Assembly: GCF_049243985.1 (NCBI RefSeq)
Contig: NC_135369.1
Coordinates: 26,272,765-26,336,764, forward strand
Length of the DNA: 64,000 nucleotides
Direction: 5' to 3'
Source: Paroedura picta
Taxonomy: Eukaryota; Chordata; Lepidosauria; Squamata; Gekkonidae
Position 1 is the first letter of the stretch. Each line of letters begins with the position of its first letter. Positions 24,001 to 32,620 of this stretch are shown in pieces. The notes under the pieces were generated by a model. The model ran no database searches. It was not told the DNA's origin and was given only the letters and a program-made list of their open reading frames with translations. Position numbers and translations under genes: made by a program.

Positions 24001-26367
24001 TTGCATCAGGGACACATTCCCAAATGCCTCTTCTCTTGATGTGATGCTACTTCCTCTAGCAGTTAAACTACGACGAGTCACACTGACAATAACAAGACTT
24101 ACTGTAGAAATGGACCCAAAATAAAACAATCGTTTAACATCCACATGCACAACCCCCCAAAATGGGAGGTAAGAATAATATAGCTTAGAGAACAGTTCTG
24201 GGATGTGGGGATTGAAAGGTGCAGAGTTAAGGGTCTGTATGAAAAACCAGCAAAGCAACAACAACAACAACAAAAACCCACAACAGACTCGGCACAGCAA
24301 GGAAGCTTCAGAAAATCTATTTTAAGACGAGAAGGAAAATAGTGAGGGCTAGAGCAAGCACACCAAGTAAAGCCCAAGAAGTCAAGACACTGGATCTCTC
24401 TGAAGCATCTTACCCAACCCAAGGGGGGCGAGGCAGACTAAGCAAAACAAAAACTAGATGCTGGTGAAGCCATTCAAGTCCATAGCTTCTGGCTGAATGG
24501 CCTACTCTGTATTTGCTTTGAGATTTCTGTCATGAACTACATTTGCAGATTCTGTATACAATAAGTTCAGTTTTGGCACCACCTCACACACACTGGACAA
24601 TAAGTAGATAAAAAGTAATTTATGCTCTGACCCAGTGGAAAAACTAAATAACAGACAGGAATGAAAAATATTGCACAACTGAGGTAAAGACTGACATAAA
24701 ATATATGATGTAGTCTCAGCAATTTAAAATAGTGGTTCCTAAATCTCTGGTAAGAAGGTTGTGAGGCCAGGAGAAAGATTAGAGTCAGCTGAGAAGCTCA
24801 ATGGCTAGTTTGGGCATGCCTCTGTATAATATGTGAAATGGTCATAACATGGTTTGTTGTGAAGAAAGAAAGCAGCAAATCCCAAAAAGTATACTACAGT
24901 TTAGAACTAACTGAAATTAAACTATTAGTACCACAATGAAGTGAAATTTTACACAATACCCCAATACAAAACCACGAGGAGTTATGTAGTGGTCTGTTGC
25001 CCAACAGAAGGAATAAATAAGGATACTAGGGGATTTACAGGAATTCTCTAGTTTAAGAGTGAAGGCATACAAAATTAACTCCTGTACAAAAAACCCCAAC
25101 ACCACAAGAACTGTGAAAGGATCTGCCTTCACTTCTGTGCCATATAAGCAGGAGGCACATTCTTCATAACTTAGCCTCTGAGCACCCACACCTTTCCCAG
25201 TTTTTCAAGTGCAATTATCTTTTATAAGTTGAGAGAAGTTCAAAATACAAGAGTGCTGCACAGCAATCCCAATTTCAAAGTAATATATGGGTTTCTCCCA
25301 TGCCTTTTAAATTTCTAGAATTATTTATTCTAGTACTGTCTTGTTTAACTGGATTTTCTACTCCATTCTTCAGGAAACTAATTTAAGGGCAATGCAAACA
25401 GCTGGAAGATAATCAGCCATCTGGAGTGTTCATCCAAGCAGGAAAAAAAGCAAGAAGCAAGCAACGAGCCCCTGCAATGAAGTGAATGCAAAAGTACCAG
25501 AAGTATCTACATACTACCCATTAAAAATGGAATGGACAAGATTGGAAAAGCTCAACCAAGGATTGTCTCTTGCTGCTTCAACTCCAGGGTCAGATTGAGG
25601 GCTACTATTTCTGCATGTCCTCTACAGTGATACAGCAATACTCAGCAACTCCTGTTTCCCTCAGGCCAACTCTCCCCTATGTATTTAAGCCTCTATCTCA
25701 CATAGAAAGGATCCAAGCTCTCACTTGGGAAACCCATCATAGAATAGATGCTTCATCAGCCTACTGATGTATGTGAATAACAAAGAGCAGCCCTTTGCCT
25801 AGTGGCCATTGCCTAGCGCCAATCTTGATTTCTCCTCTTCATTCATCGCTATGACAAACTATACTACTTACTGACAGATATTGGAAAGTGAAGCACTGCA
25901 GACCTTAAGAGCATTTCTAGATTTTGGCATCATATGGATCCATCACCAACACTGGCAATGAAACTCAAAAGAACTACAGAGCTTTTAGGTGATTTTAGCA
26001 AAGAAGCAAGGGCACGTGCTTCGATCTTGCCGTCCTTGGGAAAGATCCAACATCCATATCATGATTGCCTGCACTATGAAAGCAGAGTAGCAGAAGGAAC
26101 AAAGTCTGTCCTCTAAGTCGGTGCCCTCCTCACCACCACTTCTCTCCCAGGTCCATCATCCCCATCACAAACCTCTTCCCGCCTCTTCTGCCACCTTCCA
26201 CAGGGGGACTCTTCCAGGATCTCGGACTCGTCCTCACTCTCCTCTTCTTCCTCCTCTTGGGGGGCAGAAGCAGCCATGGGCGGTGACAAGGAGGCCAGGA
26301 CAGGCCCCGAATCCGGCTTTGGGTCAGAGCCGCTACTGGGCACCTGCTTGGCTTCTCCTTCAGACAT
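344..26367 (-). CDS. NRBP1: NRBP1, nuclear receptor-binding protein 1 (pseudokinase); 5' eleven coding exons, C-terminus outside window
   Basis: This is a host gene for the pseudokinase scaffold NRBP1, recognised by near-identity to the vertebrate protein. Coding exons in transcript order are 26367-26173, 19239-19117, 18908-18807, 18694-18605, 18253-18213, 17356-17262, 5726-5643, 5447-5389, 4903-4805, 4710-4578 and 446-344. Phases agree at every junction and give about 374 residues of an expected 535 or so. Residues 1-65 are an acidic, Ser/Pro-rich N-terminus; the kinase-like fold follows. The kinase signatures are degenerate as known for the family: HGN (about residues 195-197) replaces HRD and a Gly-Ser at 214-215 stands where DFG is expected, so catalysis is not predicted. 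The family acts in the cytoplasm as an adaptor linked to Elongin B/C ubiquitin ligases and TSC22 proteins. The start is the ATG at 26365-26367, which fits the conserved MSEGE beginning. The last exon seen ends in phase 2 at a GTGAGG donor, so more exons must lie left of base 1. Confidence 0.96.
1040..4240 (-). mobile_element. Old CR1/L3-like LINE, minus strand, with endonuclease and RT remnants
   Basis: On the minus strand the block near 3550-3870 translates in pieces to an apurinic endonuclease-like region (GYKLYREDRKGW, GVALHIKED and ILGDFN). Near 2550-2640 it gives the RT entry motif APFFKKGPRGEAGNYRPVS followed by LT. The 3' part near 1100-1560 matches the widespread vertebrate CR1/L3 segment. 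All frames carry many stops, so it is a fossil. Both ends are approximate. It is split by an inserted element at about 1566-2415. Confidence 0.75.
1566..2415. mobile_element. Non-autonomous DNA transposon-like block inserted in the LINE
   Basis: LINE homology breaks at about 1562 and resumes at about 2416, so about 850 bases were inserted. The block begins TAGGGGTGTGCAATTCAG and ends with a diverged inverse of it (GAGTGTGCCAATTCCTAG). It contains short internal direct and inverted repeats, including the doubled AAGCCAAAGCC-type run near 2260-2300. TAGGG-type ends suggest hAT, but I see no clean 8-base duplication. Confidence 0.5.
4578..4710 (-). CDS. NRBP1: NRBP1 coding exon 10
   Basis: Encodes residues 297-340 (EFIQKCLELQPSKRPTAREL to CIVGHQ), the last helices of the kinase-like domain, and ends in phase 1 at a GTGAGT donor. 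Confidence 0.95.
4805..4903 (-). CDS. NRBP1: NRBP1 coding exon 9
   Basis: Encodes residues 264-296 (MAVLEIQGNGES to LLEDPLQR) in 33 whole codons. The intron that follows is only 94 bases. Confidence 0.95.
5389..5447 (-). CDS. NRBP1: NRBP1 coding exon 8
   Basis: Encodes residues 244-263 (EVAHVTTAVDIYSFGMCALE), equivalent to the kinase alpha-F region with the conserved DIYSFGMC. The exon is 59 bases and ends in phase 0. Confidence 0.95.
5643..5726 (-). CDS. NRBP1: NRBP1 coding exon 7
   Basis: Encodes about residues 216-244 (VAPDTINNHVKTCREEQK to FFAPEYG), the activation-segment equivalent. It is separated from exon 6 by an 11.5-kb intron, the largest in the visible part of the gene. Confidence 0.95.
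6484..6797. mobile_element. Non-autonomous hAT-like element
   Basis: Begins CAGCCTTTCTCAACTTTTTT and ends with a diverged inverse (GGTTGAAAAAGCTTG). The flanking octamers CTCTATAC and CTCTAACC agree at six of eight positions, as expected of an old hAT duplication. A related 5' part lies at 60831. Confidence 0.6.
8192..8327. mobile_element. Palindromic hAT MITE, copy 1
   Basis: An almost perfect 136-base inverted repeat with CAGGGGTAGTCAAC ends. Flanking octamers CTCTAACA and TTCTAACA agree at seven of eight bases, fitting a hAT target duplication. Each arm carries ACTACAATTCCCA. The centre is GCAAATGC. Confidence 0.85.
8986..9032. repeat. (ATT)n microsatellite
   Basis: About 15 ATT units with one interruption. 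The bases that follow, to about 9130 (minus strand), resemble the 3' tail of a LINE, so the repeat probably grew from a LINE tail. Confidence 0.85.
12609..12746. mobile_element. Palindromic MITE-like element with GGGCCCATTCTGCACAC ends
   Basis: The two ends are inverse copies reading ATTCTGCACACATTG then ATAATGCA, over about 30 bases, around a short core of about 70 bases. CCTGG flanks both sides and may be a 5-base duplication, although the palindromic ends make this uncertain. No coding potential; superfamily not determined. Confidence 0.55.
14830..15195. repeat. Inverted repeat of about 60 bp arms around about 230 bp
   Basis: The arm at about 14835-14905 (containing ATTTATTATGTATTTACG) returns in inverse orientation at about 15130-15190 with about 80 percent agreement by eye. 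The AT-rich arms look like LINE or MITE ends. Either a non-autonomous DNA element or two LINE tails in opposite orientation would explain it. Confidence 0.5.
17262..17356 (-). CDS. NRBP1: NRBP1 coding exon 6 (degenerate catalytic loop)
   Basis: Encodes about residues 184-216 (YLHSCDPPIIHGNLTCDT to LIKIGS). This contains the HGN that replaces HRD and the Gly-Ser at the DFG position, so the pseudokinase signature is read directly here. Donor is GTAAGA. Confidence 0.95.
17940..18060 (-). mobile_element. LINE 3'-tail fragment
   Basis: The plus strand reads TTTCTATACTGCCC, then GGCTCAAGGCAGTTCACA followed by an A-rich run. This is the inverse of the common CR1/L2 3' end (GTGAACTGCC, TTGAGCC, GGGCAGTATAGAA). 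It lies in the NRBP1 intron between exons 5 and 6. Confidence 0.5.
18213..18253 (-). CDS. NRBP1: NRBP1 coding exon 5 (41 bp)
   Basis: A short exon encoding AWKRWCTQILSAL plus two bases of a Ser codon. Flanked by a GCAG acceptor and GTATGT donor. Its phase joins exactly to the next exon. Confidence 0.93.
18605..18694 (-). CDS. NRBP1: NRBP1 coding exon 4
   Basis: Encodes residues 141-170 (VIFITEYMSSG to KTMNEK), matching the hinge and alpha-D region of the kinase fold. It has 30 whole codons and starts with GTG, a normal internal Val and not a start codon. Confidence 0.95.
18807..18908 (-). CDS. NRBP1: NRBP1 coding exon 3
   Basis: Encodes residues 107-140, including LEHLNIVKFHKYWADVKENK, which is almost unchanged from mammals. 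It has 34 whole codons, with a CAG acceptor and a GTAAGT donor. Confidence 0.95.
19117..19239 (-). CDS. NRBP1: NRBP1 coding exon 2
   Basis: Encodes residues 66-106 (VNQRNVPGID to FKLQE), the entry to the kinase-like domain. Length is 41 whole codons, between a CAG acceptor and a GTATGT donor. A 6.9-kb intron separates it from exon 1. Confidence 0.95.
21066..21252 (-). mobile_element. tRNA-derived SINE fossil
   Basis: On the minus strand it begins GGGCCATGGCTTAGTGGTAG (A-box-like), followed by CAGGTTCAGTTCC (B-box-like). It ends in the common lizard SINE body that includes CAATAGACC and AAGGCAGCTTCATG. It is not a tRNA gene because no cloverleaf can be completed. Confidence 0.65.
21606..21778 (-). 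mobile_element. MIR-core-like tRNA SINE fragment (3' part)
   Basis: The inverse reads through GTTGGGTAACCTTGGGCTAG, then CTCTCAGAGCTCTC and TTTGAGACTCCTTTGGGTTG. This is the body of the SINE family found in better copies at 40823, 45257, 47681 and 63024. The tRNA head is missing. Confidence 0.65.
22480..23025 (-). mobile_element. L2/CR1-like LINE 3' fragment
   Basis: An A-rich tail on the minus strand near 22490-22610 is preceded by sequence of the type seen in other L2-like copies of this window (segments on hardening of text such as CAAGGTTCTGGCC and GGACCTGCAGAG). It is heavily decayed, so the boundaries are approximate. Confidence 0.5.
23084..23290 (-). mobile_element. tRNA-derived SINE fossil, second copy
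   Basis: Same family and orientation as the copy at 21066. It includes the CAGTGACTCTCCAGGGTCTC body and the inverse head with TTTGCATGCAGAG. The tRNA region is decayed. Confidence 0.55.
24256..24276. repeat. (CAA)n microsatellite
   Basis: Seven CAA-type units in NRBP1 intron 1. Confidence 0.8.
26173..26367 (-). CDS. NRBP1: NRBP1 coding exon 1
   Basis: Encodes residues 1-65, from MSEGE to KRREE, with an acidic Glu run and the conserved segment ESEDESEILEESPCGRW. The exon continues 20 bases upstream as 5' UTR to a CAG acceptor at 26388-26390 and ends in phase 0 at a GTTTGT donor. An in-frame ATG six codons upstream lies within the 5' UTR and intron boundary and is not the likely start. Confidence 0.95.
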
Positions 26368-26835
26368 CTTGGACAAGGCTCGCAAACCTGCACGGAGGAA
26401 GTCAAGGGAGTAACCGGGGACTTCCCTGCGGGGCGTGGATTTGGGGGAAACTCTGCCTAAGTCGAGCCCTCCTCGACTGCGGGGGCTTAAGGGTCCTCAC
26501 CCCGCACGAGGCACAGGAGGGAGGGGGCTGTTACCATGACAATTCCTCACCCCCCCTCCCTGGCTGCGTCACGAGCAGCTGTCCTCCCTAAGCCAACCCC
26601 CCTGCGGAGGAGAAAGAAGGCCTCAACCGCCGCCGCCCACCCCGAACTCATCCACTTCAGGAGGGCGTGGCCTCCTTGGGGAGGGGGGTCAGCCAGGCAC
26701 CCTCCCCATAGTCACGGCCAGCGCCATGGAAACGCGGGAGGGGGCGGGGCACGAGTTATGTTCCCCCGCCCGGCCAAGCGCGGCCTACCCTCCCCCCCAC
26801 CCCCGGGGTGACGGGAAAGGCTCAAGGAGACTTAC

Positions 26836-26935
26836 CGGGCACAGGCCCGTCTCCGGCGACGAGAGCCCGAAGGCAAGTGGCAGCCTCCGAGCCGCGCAGC
26901 CTAACACGCTGCGGACGGCGGCGACTGGACAGCCA
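26836..26935 (-). other. NRBP1: NRBP1 non-coding first exon (5' UTR), approximate upstream end
   Basis: On the minus strand a strong CCCG-GTAAGT donor sits at 26835/26836 inside the CpG-rich segment, about 450 bases upstream of the acceptor of the first coding exon. This fits a leader exon. The transcription start is not visible directly; 26935 is a guess within the GC-rich block. Confidence 0.6.
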
Positions 26936-27440
26936 GGGGAGGTGGGGCTCCGCATCCGCCAATGAGCGCGCGCCCCGGGCGGCGGGACTAGTTTCGGATT
27001 GGACAGAGCGCTTGAGACAGCCGGCCCACTCTCTAATACCTGTCAGTCTACCGAGTTACCGAGCGAGAGGGAGAAGCGCGCGTGCGCGGACCGTGGCAAA
27101 GGCGGCGCCTGCTAACCGTCGAGGCAGCGCTGGCGCCGGGTAGATCCGGGCGTGCTGCGCGTTGATCCCCGGATGGGAAATGTCCGCTGAGGGCGGGGTG
27201 GGAGAATCCCTCCCGGTGGTTTTTTAAAAGCGGGAGTCGCTCCAGTCCTGGGGCGGCTCCTTTGAATGCCGTTCAGGGCCTTCGAGGCGAGAAGATAACG
27301 GGCTTGCTCCTGGGAAGGCCTAAGCGCCAGCCTCGGTGGAGGGAGGGCAGGCAGGGGAAAGCACCGCTCTCGGTTGGGACCAGAGGCTGCCGCTCGCTTG
27401 GCGCAGGGGGTCTGTCGGCGTGTCGATCTGAGCAAGTCTA

Positions 27441-28020
27441 CCTGCCCACGGAAGCTCACACCTTGAATAAAGAGGGGGCCCTGGGCTCACATTTTGCTCT
27501 GCTACTTCAGGCCAGTCGATAGTCAGGCAAGAAAACTCAATGAAATCAAGACGCCCCGACATTGATCCAACATTGCCCTGGCCCGGAGAGTTAAACTTGA
27601 CTGCCAGCTATACTGTAGATATCTATGCGCAAAGAAGGCTGGATTTTTCGGTGGGATCATAATTGCCAAAATGGAAGTAACTTTGTTGCAGTGATGGGAT
27701 GGAGTGCCTGTCTGCACTTCTCTATTATACCTCTCAAATTCCCACATTTTGTGAAGTACATTGTGATACATGGATGTTCTAGGAGGGTTACTAAACTGCA
27801 TAGTGGGCTGCTGGTCTAAGACAGCACAGGTATGCATCTCCTACCCCACCCTTAGTTGCATAAAGGCAGCTGAGTTTTTTTCAGGGGAGAAACAGTATGA
27901 GAGGAAAAGCTAGAGGAGACCCATTTCTTCTGTGATGATCTTTTAAGAAAAACTGCATCTGGAAGAGAAAAACACAAATAGCTGTGTTGATATGTTAGGT
28001 AAACAAACTCAATACATAAT
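27441..28020. other. Intergenic segment between the NRBP1 promoter and the CR1 element
   Basis: No gene or recognised repeat. Open frames here are short and lack homology. Confidence 0.5.
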
Positions 28021-28639
28021 ACCTTCCTTATTAAATTCAAAAACTAAAACCAGGGCACACAAATGAAGGACTACAAAGTCTCCACACTAATGCACAGAGT
28101 ATGGGAAAACAAGCAGGAAGAACTAATAGAGGAAGGGAACTATGACCTAATAGGCGTTACAGAAACTTGGTATGATAATACTCCCAACTGGAATATTAAG
28201 ATTGAGGAGTACAACTTATTTTAAAGGGACAGACAAACAAAAACGGGGAGGAGTGGCAGTGTATGTTAAGAATGTATACATGTTAGGAAGCACATGTATC
28301 TGAATATGGAAGTTCAATTGAGGGTTTTTGGGTAAAAACGAGTAGGAGATAACAGTGGTATTATTGTGGCGATCTGCTATAGACCAGCAGGCCAGGCAGA
28401 GGACTTGGATAAGATGCTCGAAGACCAGTTTACAAAGTTTTGAAAGAGGGGGGGGACACATTTGTTATGGGTGATATCAATTACCCAGATATGTTGGAAG
28501 ACCAACTCTGCTAAAAAATGAAATGTCCAATACATTCTTGACTTGTCTTGCTGACAACTTAATTTCACAGAAGGGTGGAGTGGGCAACCAGGGGGTCCGC
28601 AGATTTGATTCTCACCAATATGGAGGAGCTGGTTGATGA

Positions 28640-29037
28640 GGTCAAAGTAATGGGCACACTTATTTATTTGTTTGGATTTTTATATTGCTCTGGGCAGTTT
28701 ACATAGAATATCATAGAAGGGACCATGTGATTTTGGAATTTGCAATCTTGGGGAAGAGAAAAACTGTACATAGACATATAGGTTGTACTTAATGAAAGCA
28801 AATTTTACCAAACTTAAACCTCTCTAGGGAGTTTAGTTTGTTATGTTGTTATTGTTGGGACCACTGAAGTTGTTGTTTAGAACCTCTGTTGTGTTGTTAT
28901 TGTTGTATATTGACTATGTTGTATGTTGACTCGTTCCATGTATCCCCTATGACGTTGTATGTAAACCGCCCTGAGCCATACAGAAGGGCGGTATAGAAAT
29001 CAATCAAATAAAAATTAAATAAATAAATAAATACAGT
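28640..29037 (+). mobile_element. Nested LINE 3'-tail insertion in the CR1
   Basis: CR1 homology stops near 28640 and resumes near 29037. The insert ends GTAAACCGCCCTGAGCCATA, then AAGGGCGGTATAGAAAT and a run of AAAT units, the tail of another CR1/L2-type LINE. Confidence 0.65.
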
Positions 29038-29788
29038 CATGCTGGGTAGAATCCAGTGGTCAGGAAAGCTTAAGGAGATGGGAGTTCAAGAGGGATGAGT
29101 GTTTCTTAAAAATGAAATACTGAAGGCACAAGCACAAACAATTCCCTTGAGAAGGAAAAATGGGAGGAGCCTAAACAAGCCAGGGTGGCTCCATAAACAG
29201 CTTTCAAAATAATTGATTAATAAAGAAGACTGATTTAGGAAATGGAAGGAGGATATTATAACCAAGGATGAATATAAATAAATTACCAATGCTTGTAAGG
29301 AAAGTTATAAAAACTCAGTATGAGAGACTAGCGAAGAATGCAAAACACAACAAAAAAGGGTTCTTTAGTTATGTTCCAACTAAGAAAAAGAGGACCACTG
29401 TAAGACCACTGCAGGGACAAGAAAGTAGAATTGTAGCAGGTGACGGCTGAACTGCTCAATTCCTACTGCTCAGTTCTTCTCTTGCAAGGGAAATGGTGCT
29501 CTGTATGACAAAATCATTTCACGTGATCACTGTAGGCTACTAGTTTCCTTAAATGAAACTAAATCCTCTGGGCCAGATTAATTACATCCAAGGATCCTAA
29601 AAATCTTGTGGATATAATTTCTGAACCTCTGTCCATTATTTTTGACAATTCTTGGAGAACAGGTGAAGTGCCAGAAGAGTGGAGGCAGGCAGATGTCCCC
29701 ATCTTCAAGAAGGGGACAAGGGAGGACTCGGGTAACTACTAACCCATCAGCTTGACATCTATAGCTGGCAAAATTTTAGAACAAATTT

Positions 29789-29880
29789 TTTCTAAGTTCC
29801 ATGTATTGTTTTTTACGTTTCATATAAACCGCCCTGCGCCTCAGGGGAGGGTGGGATATAAATACAATAAATAAATAAAA
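29789..29880 (+). mobile_element. Short LINE-tail insertion in the CR1
   Basis: A 90-base piece ending TATAAACCGCCCTGCGCCTC, then GTGGGATATAAATACAATAA and AAAT units interrupts the CR1 RT region. It is a 5'-truncated LINE copy. Confidence 0.65.
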
Positions 29881-30802
29881 CAGCCAGTCCTTGAGCAGCT
29901 AGAGCAGATGGCTGTGATTACTAAGAGTCAGCACAGCTTTCTCAAGAATAAGTCATGTCAGACTAACCTTATCTCTTGAGAAAGTGACTACCATGCTGGA
30001 TCAGGGAAATGCTGTGGATATAGTTTATCTTATTTAAGTAAAGCTTTTGGTAAGGTTCCACATGATTATATTGTTGACAAGGTGGTAAAATTCAGTATGG
30101 ATCCCATTAATCTTAGGTGGATCGAGAACTGGTTGACAGATCACACCCATAGGGTGCTTGTTTATGGTTTGTCATCCTCTTGGAGAGGAGTGACAAGTAG
30201 AGTGCCTCAGGAATCTGTCCTGAGCCCTGTGTTGTTCAACATATTTATAAATGATTTGGATGAAGGAATAGAGGGGTTGCTTATTAAATTTGCAGATGAT
30301 ACTAAACTGGCAGGGGTAGCAAACACAGCATAAGAAAGAATCAGGACACATGATGATCTGGACAGGCTGGAAAACTGGGCTAAAATGAATAAGATTAATA
30401 TATATAGTGGTAAATGTAACGTTCTGCATTTAGGTAGGAAAAATCAAATGCATCATTATAGTATGGGGAAGACCAATCTTGGCAGTAGTATGTGTGAAAA
30501 GGATCTAGGGGTCTACTGATAATTCACTGAGCAAGAGTCAGCAGTGTGATACGTTGACTAAAAAGGCAAATGGGGTTTGGGGCTGTATCAAAAGAAGTAT
30601 AATGTCCAGCTTTAGTCTGCTCTGGTTAGACCTCATTTAAGAGTACTGTGTTCAGTTTGGGGCACCACAATGGAAGAAGGATATAGACAAACTGGAGCGT
30701 GTTCAAAAGAGGGCAAGAAAACTGGTGAGGGGTTTGGAGACCAAGATGAGGGAGCTTGGTCTGTTTAGCCTGGAGGGAAGATGACTAAGTGGTGATATGA
30801 TA

Positions 30803-31084
30803 AAGGTAAAGGTATAGGTATCCCCTGTGCAAGCACCGAGTCATGTGTGACCCTTGGGGTGACGCCCTCTAGCGTTTTCATAGCAGACTCAATACGGGGT
30901 GGTTTGCCAGTGCCTTCCCCAGTCATGACCGTTTACCCCCCAGCAAGCTGGGTACTCATTTTACCGACCTCAGAAGGATGGAAGGCTGAGTCAACCTTGA
31001 GCCGGCTGCTGGGATTGAACTCCCAGCCTTATGGGCAAAGCTTTCAGACGGCTGCCTTACCACTCTGCGCCACAAGAGGCTCTT
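30803..31084 (-). mobile_element. Sauria-type SINE, copy 1, inserted in the CR1
   Basis: On the minus strand it begins GCCTCTTGTGGCGCAGAGTG (tRNA-like A box) with a B-box-like GGGAGTTCAATCC. It ends in a Bov-B-like tail with AAGGGTCACACATGACTCGG and ACCTTTACC units. The 12-base GGTGATATGATA is repeated exactly on each side (30791-30802 and 31085-31096), so the insertion boundaries are firm. Nearly identical copies lie at 54642 and 61500. Confidence 0.92.
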
Positions 31085-31635
31085 GGTGATATGATAGCCA
31101 TCTTCAAGTATTTGAAAAGCTATCACATAGAGGATGGAGTACAGTTGTTTTCTGTTGCTCCAGAGGATCAAGCCAGAATCAATGGGATGAAATTAATTCA
31201 AAAAAATTTTCGTCTAAACATCTGGAAGAAGTTCCTGACAGTTACAGTGGTTCCTCAGTGGAACAGCTTCCTCGGGTGGGTTCTCCTTTGGAAGTTTTTA
31301 AGCAGAGGCTAGATAGCCATCTGACAGAAATGCTGATTCTGTGAACTTACGGCAGATTGTAAGTGGGTGGGCAAAAGCAATTGTGTCTGAGCTTTGCTCT
31401 TGTGGCCCTTTCTTGCATGCTCAGGGAAATCCTTATCACCACTTTGGGGTCAGAAGGCAATTTTTCTCCAAACCAGACTGGTCAGGGATTCTGGTGTATT
31501 TTTTTGGGGGGGGGGCATCATCTGAACATGGAATTGCCCTCAGTGTGGGTGGTCAGGTTGTGAATTTCCTGCATTCTGCAGGGAGTTGGACTAAGTGACC
31601 CTGGAAGTCCCTTTTAGCTTTATGCTTCTATTACC

Positions 31636-31960
31636 AAGTAATGTGTCACAATCTTTTGAGTGCAGTAGAACAAGACCTTCAGCTTGATGCTAAGCCAAAG
31701 CAAAAGAAGGCGAGGAAAGAAAAACGTGTTGTTGCACATGATAGAACACGTTTCCCATTTTGTTTTGAACAGTTTGTTTCGGTTTTAACATCCAGCCTAC
31801 AGCCAAATTCGGCTATCCTCAGTCCTTTTTTATTTTTAGTTTGGCTTAATAAAGGTAGCATCTTAGATAAGCGATCGTAAGGATTTCTGAACTAAACTGG
31901 AGTGGTTACCGGTGACATTTGGATGAGGTTCCCCTCGTGCTTTAAATGCTGGCGCCCCCC
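31636..31960. other. Intergenic segment upstream of the PPM1G CpG region
   Basis: No gene or clear repeat recognised. Confidence 0.45.
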
Positions 31961-32620
31961 GAAGCCGGCAGGCAGTTTACATTCGCCTCGAGGCCTTCCA
32001 CCGTTGCCCGGCAACCAACGTCAAGCTGGCTTGCGCACAAGCCAGACACTCCCTCGCTGAGGCTCTATGATTCATCATGCCAAATCCTCTCACCGCTTCC
32101 GGGCCTTTCTGCGACTATCCATTTCCGGTCATCCTTTCTAGGACTAGGTAATCCCTCTGCCCATAAATCGCGGGTGTCTCTATGGCCGGGGCCTTTGTTT
32201 CCTTCTAGCTGTTCCTTTTCCGCCTGAGGCTCGCTAGCCTCGGCTTCCGGTCCCCTTCATGCCTCCCGGCGGAGACTCTATGGTGCCAGGTTCCGGTTCC
32301 GTCTCCCGGTCTCTCTCCTTCTCTTGCTCGGTCCGCTTTCGCCGCCGCCGTGCGCTCCTTTCCTCCTTTCCTCCCTCCTTTCCCCTCGTCCCGCGCGGCG
32401 GGGCCTGGTCCTTCCTTTCGGCCGGCCATGGGAGCCTACCTTTCGCAGCCCAGGACGACCAAATGCTCGGGAAACGGTAGCGGGTCGGGGCCGCGCCCGC
32501 TCTTCTTCGGCTACAGCGCCATGCAAGGCTGGCGGGTCTCCATGGAGGTGAGGAAAGGCAGGGCCAGGGGAGGGGGCGTGGCTGGCCAGCTACGAGCGGG
32601 GCTCCCTGGGCATAGGCTCC
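31950..32620 (+). promoter_or_regulatory. PPM1G: PPM1G CpG-rich promoter and 5' UTR
   Basis: A GC- and CG-rich block with no TATA box. ETS-type TTCCGG cores occur at about 32123-32128, 32245-32250 and 32292-32297. Pyrimidine-rich 5' UTR leads into the PPM1G start codon at 32428. The exact transcription start is not visible. Confidence 0.7.
32428..32547 (+). CDS. PPM1G: PPM1G exon 1 (coding part)
   Basis: Residues 1-40, [12 protein letters not shown] to GWRVSME, with Gly2 for myristoylation and the first half of the RxxMED motif. Donor is GTGAGG. Confidence 0.96.

Larger units (their letters stand above)
19240..26172. other. NRBP1 intron 1 (6.9 kb)
   Basis: No coding exon is visible. It holds tRNA-derived SINE fossils at about 21066-21252 and 23084-23290, an MIR-core SINE fragment at about 21606-21778, LINE tails near 22190-22270 and 22480-23025, and a CAA repeat at 24256-24276. 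I recognise nothing in 19300-21060 or 23300-26170 apart from the CAA run. Confidence 0.6.
26130..27440. promoter_or_regulatory. CpG-rich NRBP1 promoter region
   Basis: GC-rich sequence dense in CG dinucleotides surrounds the NRBP1 leader exon. CCAAT boxes occur at about 26957-26965 (plus) and, inverted, at about 26994-27000. No TATA box is evident. It is the likely promoter of NRBP1 on the minus strand. I found no open frame or splice pattern supporting a plus-strand gene starting here. Confidence 0.7.
28020..31635 (+). mobile_element. CR1 LINE, plus strand, interrupted by three later insertions
   Basis: Pieces of the CR1 ORF2 are readable in order: endonuclease (IGVTETWYDN near 28155, GGVAVYVKN near 28250), RT entry (ADVPIFKKGTRE near 29690, then PISLTSIAGKILEQI), and the catalytic block ([16 protein letters not shown] and [12 protein letters not shown], 30210-30330). 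A typical CR1 3' end follows (TGGAAGTCCC then CTTTATGCTTCTA, ending near 31635). Many stops and frame breaks show it is inactive. It is split by LINE tails at about 28640-29037 and 29789-29880 and by a SINE at 30803-31084. It fills most of the NRBP1-PPM1G intergenic space. Confidence 0.88.

Noticed and set aside
26121-26591. A plus-strand protein across the NRBP1 first coding exon
   Set aside because: A GC-rich antisense frame over conserved NRBP1 codons.
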